Source of the DNA: JACCZX01 sp038216465 | GTDB taxonomy: Bacteria > Pseudomonadota > Gammaproteobacteria > Burkholderiales > Burkholderiaceae_F | Length of the DNA stretch: 64,000 bases | Assembly (NCBI GenBank): GCA_038216465.1 | Contig: JBBQQC010000009.1 | Coordinates: 52,457-116,456, forward strand | Reading direction: 5' to 3' | Shown: positions 60,846 through 64,000 of the stretch, one piece after another | How positions within the stretch are numbered: position 1 is the first letter of the stretch | Layout: every line of letters starts with the position of its first letter | Made by a program: the position numbers and the translations under genes | Notes under the pieces: model-generated | What the model saw: the letters and a program-made list of their open reading frames with translations, nothing else | Told to the model about the DNA's origin: nothing | Databases searched by the model: none

Positions 60846-61883
60846 ATGAAAACGAGCTACACGCGGCGCGAAGTACTGGCGGCCGGCGCCGGCGTACTGC
60901 TTTTTCCGGCGCTCGCAAGTGCGCAGGCGCCCGAACGCAAAAAGGTCACGATCGCGGTGGGGGGCAAGAACCTGCTCTACTACTTGCCGCTGACAATCGC
61001 CGAACAGAAGAAGTTTTTCGAGGCCGAAGGGCTCGAAGTCAGCATCGTCGATTTTGCAGGCGGCGCACGCGCCCTGCAGGCGGTCGTCGGCGGCAGTGCG
61101 GATGTGGTGTCGGGGGCATTCGAACACAACCTCAACATGCAGGCCAAGGGGCAGCCAATGCGGGCTTTTGTGCTGCAGGGCCGTGCGCCGCAGATTGTGC
61201 TGGCAGTCAGCACCAAGACGATGGCTAATTACAAGTCGGTCGCGGATCTGAAGGGGAAGAAGATCGGTGTGACCGCGCCCGGCTCGTCGACCAACATCAT
61301 GTCCAATTTCGTGCTTGCCAAGGCAGGCCTGAAACCGACTGATGTGTCGTATGTCGGTGTCGGCGCTGCCCAGGGTGCAGTCGCCGCGATGCGCGCCGGG
61401 CAGATCGACGCCATCTCGAATCTCGATCCAGTCATCACAATGCTGATGCGAAGCAACGACATTCACATCATTTCAGACACGCGCGACGTCGCCGAGTCCG
61501 ACCGAATTTTCGGTGGCCCGATGCTGGCGGCAACGTTGTACGCGCCGGTTTCGTTCATCGAAAAAAATCCCAACACGGTTCAGGCCCTGACCAACGCGAT
61601 CGTGCGTGCCGACAAGTGGATTCAGCAAGCGGGTCCGTCCGATATCGTCAAGTCGGTGCCCGAGAGCTACCTGCTCGGTGATCGCGCGGTGTACATCGAT
61701 GCGTTTCTGGCAGCGAAGCCGGCGCTGTCGGCGGATGGGATGTTCCCGGAGCAGGGTGCAGCCACCGCATTGCGCGCATTGCAGAGTGTCGACGACGCGA
61801 TGAAAAGTGCCAAGATCGATTTGCGAGCGGTCTACACCAACGATTTCGCGCGCCGAGCGAACGCGAAGTATCCGAAGGGCTGA
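60846..61883 (+). CDS. ABC transporter substrate-binding protein, NMT1/SsuA (NitT/TauT) type
   Basis: A 345-residue periplasmic binding protein. The N-terminus has a twin-arginine-like signal (SYTRREVLAAGAGVLLFPAL), suggesting Tat export. The mature part begins KKVTIAVGGKNLLYYLPLTIAEQKKFFEAEGL, the NMT1/THI5 pattern, with GGSADVVSGAFEH and LKGKKIGVTAPGSSTN. AGGAGA precedes ATG 60846. With the ATPase and permease genes that follow it forms an uptake system for an anion or heterocycle such as sulfonate, nitrate, a pyrimidine or an aromatic acid; the ligand is unknown. Confidence 0.88.
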   Translation: MKTSYTRREVLAAGAGVLLFPALASAQAPERKKVTIAVGGKNLLYYLPLTIAEQKKFFEAEGLEVSIVDFAGGARALQAVVGGSADVVSGAFEHNLNMQAKGQPMRAFVLQGRAPQIVLAVSTKTMANYKSVADLKGKKIGVTAPGSSTNIMSNFVLAKAGLKPTDVSYVGVGAAQGAVAAMRAGQIDAISNLDPVITMLMRSNDIHIISDTRDVAESDRIFGGPMLAATLYAPVSFIEKNPNTVQALTNAIVRADKWIQQAGPSDIVKSVPESYLLGDRAVYIDAFLAAKPALSADGMFPEQGAATALRALQSVDDAMKSAKIDLRAVYTNDFARRANAKYPKG

Positions 61884-61886
61884 TCG

Positions 61887-62696
61887 GTGAGCGGTCCCGC
61901 GGCGCTCGATCTGCGGGGCGTTACCTGCACGTTCGTTGGGCGCGACAATCGATCGCAGCGCTACACGGCGGTTGAGAACGTAACGCTCGCGGTTGCGCCG
62001 GGTGAATTCGTCAGCGTCGTCGGGCCGACCGGCTGCGGCAAGAGCACGCTGCTCAATGTGGGCGCCGGGTTGCTTGAGCCAAGCACAGGGTGCGTGCAGG
62101 TCTTCGGCGAGCGCCTGTTGGGCATCAATACACGGGCGGGTTACATGTTTCAGACCGAAGCGCTGATGCCCTGGCGCACCGCACGCGCCAACGTGATGGC
62201 CGGGCTCGAGTTCCGCGGGGCAGTCGACGCCGACGCGCGTGCCGACGAATGGCTGAAGCGCGTCGGCCTTGGCGGCTTTGGCGATCGTTATCCGCACCAG
62301 CTGTCCGGCGGCATGCGCAAGCGCGCGTCGCTGGCGCAGACGTTGGTGCTCGACCCCGACATCATTTTGATGGACGAGCCGTTTTCGGCGCTCGACATCC
62401 AGACTCGGCAGCTGATGGAAAACGAAGTGCTCGAGCTGTGGGCCGACAAGAAAAAAGCGGTGTTGTTCATTACGCACGATCTGGATGAAGCGATTGCGAT
62501 GAGCGACCGCGTAATCGTCTTGTCGGCGGGCCCAGCATCACATCCGATCGGCGAATTCGTGATCGATCTGCCGCGCCCGCGCGACGTGGCCGAGGTGCGC
62601 GTAACGCCGCGCTTCGTCGACCTGCACAAGGCGATCTGGGACGTGCTGCGCGATGAAGTGTTGAAGGGCTATACCCAGCAGAAGCTGGCTGCGTGA
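61887..62696 (+). CDS. ABC transporter ATP-binding protein, NitT/TauT type
   Basis: A 269-residue ATPase. Walker A VGPTGCGKSTLLN (about 45-57), Q-loop FQTEALMPWRT (the MPW signature of SsuB/TauB proteins), signature LSGGMRKRASLAQ, Walker B IILMDEPFSALD and the switch His in FITHDLDEAI are all present. It starts with GTG 61887, 3 nt after the binding-protein stop, and overlaps the permease gene by 4 nt (GTGA). Confidence 0.93.
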   Translation: MSGPAALDLRGVTCTFVGRDNRSQRYTAVENVTLAVAPGEFVSVVGPTGCGKSTLLNVGAGLLEPSTGCVQVFGERLLGINTRAGYMFQTEALMPWRTARANVMAGLEFRGAVDADARADEWLKRVGLGGFGDRYPHQLSGGMRKRASLAQTLVLDPDIILMDEPFSALDIQTRQLMENEVLELWADKKKAVLFITHDLDEAIAMSDRVIVLSAGPASHPIGEFVIDLPRPRDVAEVRVTPRFVDLHKAIWDVLRDEVLKGYTQQKLAA

Positions 62697-63526
62697 CGAT
62701 GTGGAGCAGCATCCGGCCCAGCCAGAAAACGCTGCGACTTTGGCAGGCACTGGTGCTAGTCGCCGTGTTCGCGTTCTGGTATGCGATGACCGCGCCGGGC
62801 CTGATTCCGCCGTTCATGTTCGAGAACGATCGGCAGGCGGCGTTTTTTTTCGGCGAGCCCGCCAGTATTTTGATGCGCGTCTGGAAGTGGTTCATCACCG
62901 ACCACGACATCTACGCGCATCTGTGGGTGACGCTGCTCGAGACCGTGCTTGCGTTTGCGTCGGGGACCATCGGCGGTCTGATCGTCGGCATGTGGCTGGC
63001 GCTGTCGCCAGTGGCGGGCGCCATCTTCGATCCGTACATCAAGGCGTTGAACTCGATGCCTCGCGTGATCCTGGCGCCGATCTTCGCGGTGTGGTTCGGG
63101 CTGGGCATCTTATCCAAGGTCGCGCTCGGATTCACACTCGTGTTCTTCATCGTGTTCTTCAACGTCTATCAGGGCGTTAAGGAAGTCAGCCCGACCGTGC
63201 TCGCGAGTGCACGCATGCTCGGCGCGTCACGCAACCAGTTGCTGCGGCACGTTTACCTGCCGAGCGCGACCAGTTGGGTGTTTTCGTCGCTGCATACTTC
63301 GGTCGGCCTGGCGTTCGTAGGCGCGGTGGTCGGGGAGTACCTGGGTTCATCGCGCGGGGTCGGTTACCTGATTCTGCAGGCCGAAGGCTCGTTCGACATC
63401 AACACGGTAATGGCGGGGATTCTGGTGCTGACCGCATTTGCGCTGGTCCTCGATTGGGCGGTGGGCCGCGTCGAAAAGCACCTGATGAAGTGGCAGCCGC
63501 GCGCGGGCGAAACGGAAAAGATGTAG
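62693..63526 (+). CDS. ABC transporter permease, NitT/TauT type
   Basis: A 277-residue inner-membrane subunit with six or so hydrophobic segments. The EAA-type loop ARMLGASRNQLLRHVYLPSA contacts the ATPase. The motif ALNSMPRVILAPIFAVWFGLG is characteristic of the SsuC/TauC family. It starts GTG 62693 or ATG 62699, overlapping the ATPase stop. It is the last gene of the operon; the next gene begins 70 nt later on the same strand. Confidence 0.92.
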   Translation: MTMWSSIRPSQKTLRLWQALVLVAVFAFWYAMTAPGLIPPFMFENDRQAAFFFGEPASILMRVWKWFITDHDIYAHLWVTLLETVLAFASGTIGGLIVGMWLALSPVAGAIFDPYIKALNSMPRVILAPIFAVWFGLGILSKVALGFTLVFFIVFFNVYQGVKEVSPTVLASARMLGASRNQLLRHVYLPSATSWVFSSLHTSVGLAFVGAVVGEYLGSSRGVGYLILQAEGSFDINTVMAGILVLTAFALVLDWAVGRVEKHLMKWQPRAGETEKM

Positions 63527-63595
63527 TTTTGCAGGTCAACTGACGCGAACCGAGTGCTGGACACGCGCCTAGCGCAACCGTAGGCTGCCGGCGCG

Positions 63596-64000
63596 ATGTC
63601 AGACGTTTACGCGTACGCCAGCACGGGGCCGATCGAGCCGTTCTGGCAACGTAACCGCATCCACCGCTTTTTCCTGCTGCCGCTCGACAAGACCGTGGCT
63701 GTGCGCATTGCTGGCCTGTCGGCTGCATTCGTTGCGTCGTTTGCGCTGCTTCTGTTCGGTGCACCGGGCGTGTTGCTGATGGTGTTCGCGGTGCTGGCGG
63801 TTCTGGTGACCGCAGTTCGCTACGGCTTCAAGATCATCGAGCGATCGTCCAAGGGATTTCTGCGGCCATCTGACTACCCGCTGACCGATGACGATCTGGT
63901 CAGCGCGTACCTGCCGTACAAATACGCGGCGATCAACGTGGTTTTTGCTGTTCTGGCGGCGCTGCTCGAGGCGCTTTTCCGCGGCAGCGAGTTGGTCGCG
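63596..64000 (+). CDS. Membrane protein, 3' end outside the window
   Basis: From ATG 63596 the frame is open for 135 codons up to the last base, with no stop. After an N-terminus rich in aromatic and basic residues (PFWQRNRIHRFFLLPLDK), two close hydrophobic segments (about 41-60 and 62-77) are followed by a soluble loop (KIIERSSKGFLRPSDYPLTD) and a third hydrophobic segment near 115-128. No family is recognised with confidence. It is a separate product from the preceding transporter and may share its transcript. Confidence 0.65.
   Translation, partial: MSDVYAYASTGPIEPFWQRNRIHRFFLLPLDKTVAVRIAGLSAAFVASFALLLFGAPGVLLMVFAVLAVLVTAVRYGFKIIERSSKGFLRPSDYPLTDDDLVSAYLPYKYAAINVVFAVLAALLEALFRGSELVA

Overview
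The window is a GC-rich chromosomal segment, most probably from a betaproteobacterium close to Burkholderiales. The evidence is conserved gene order: dnaG-rpoD-tRNA; pheA-hisC-tyrA and aroA-cmk-rpsA-ihfB-lapA-lapB-cysM; trxA-rho-rpmE; and ffs next to dnaX-ybaB-recR. A one-piece tmRNA with tag ANEDAFALAA, a 96-nt 4.5S RNA and a class I fumarase agree with this. I see no prophage, integrase, transposase or CRISPR array. The assignment is inference from gene content, not from a database search.

Layout. 1-5815: primase (cut by the window edge), sigma-70, a lysidine-type tRNA-Ile2 and an RhlE-like RNA helicase whose start lies 4 nt after the tRNA. 5826-13373: an accessory catabolic island with a divergent SDR dehydrogenase, a branched-chain-type ABC importer whose second permease and both ATPases form one 850-residue polypeptide, a carnitine/gulonate-type 3-hydroxyacyl dehydrogenase and a beta-keto acid cleavage enzyme. 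Together they suggest import, oxidation and acetyl-CoA-dependent cleavage of a beta-hydroxy acid. 13488-17667: two secreted repeat proteins flanking metY, a CoA-binding protein and a methyltransferase. 17773-21951: ssrA, gph, ubiG, an OmpA-family protein and an MTA/SAH-deaminase-like amidohydrolase, all on the minus strand.

22065-43547: a long plus-strand run with gyrA, aromatic amino acid genes, a complete minor pilin/PilY1 block (fimT-pilV-pilW-pilX-pilY1-pilE) set between tyrA and aroA, then cmk, rpsA, ihfB, lapAB and cysM. serC, often found between gyrA and pheA in relatives, is absent here. 43517-46762: a collapsed P-loop kinase gene, fumarase, HtpX protease and a frameshifted small membrane protein.

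46763-50624 (minus): an ArnT-like glycosyltransferase, ribosomal protein L31, Rho and thioredoxin. 50842-57022 (plus): an AddB-like and an AddA-like protein, probably the double-strand-break repair helicase-nuclease. 57100-60778: 4.5S RNA, a GNAT acetyltransferase, dnaX-ybaB-recR and a MAPEG protein. 60846-63526: a NitT/TauT-type ABC importer. A membrane protein gene runs off the right end.

No wholly new system is obvious. The most interesting items are the triple-fused transporter with its cleavage pathway, the head-plus-tail kinase remnant, the tRNA-rhlE junction, Gln83 in GyrA, the Cys-rich insert in PilY1 and the repeat proteins.
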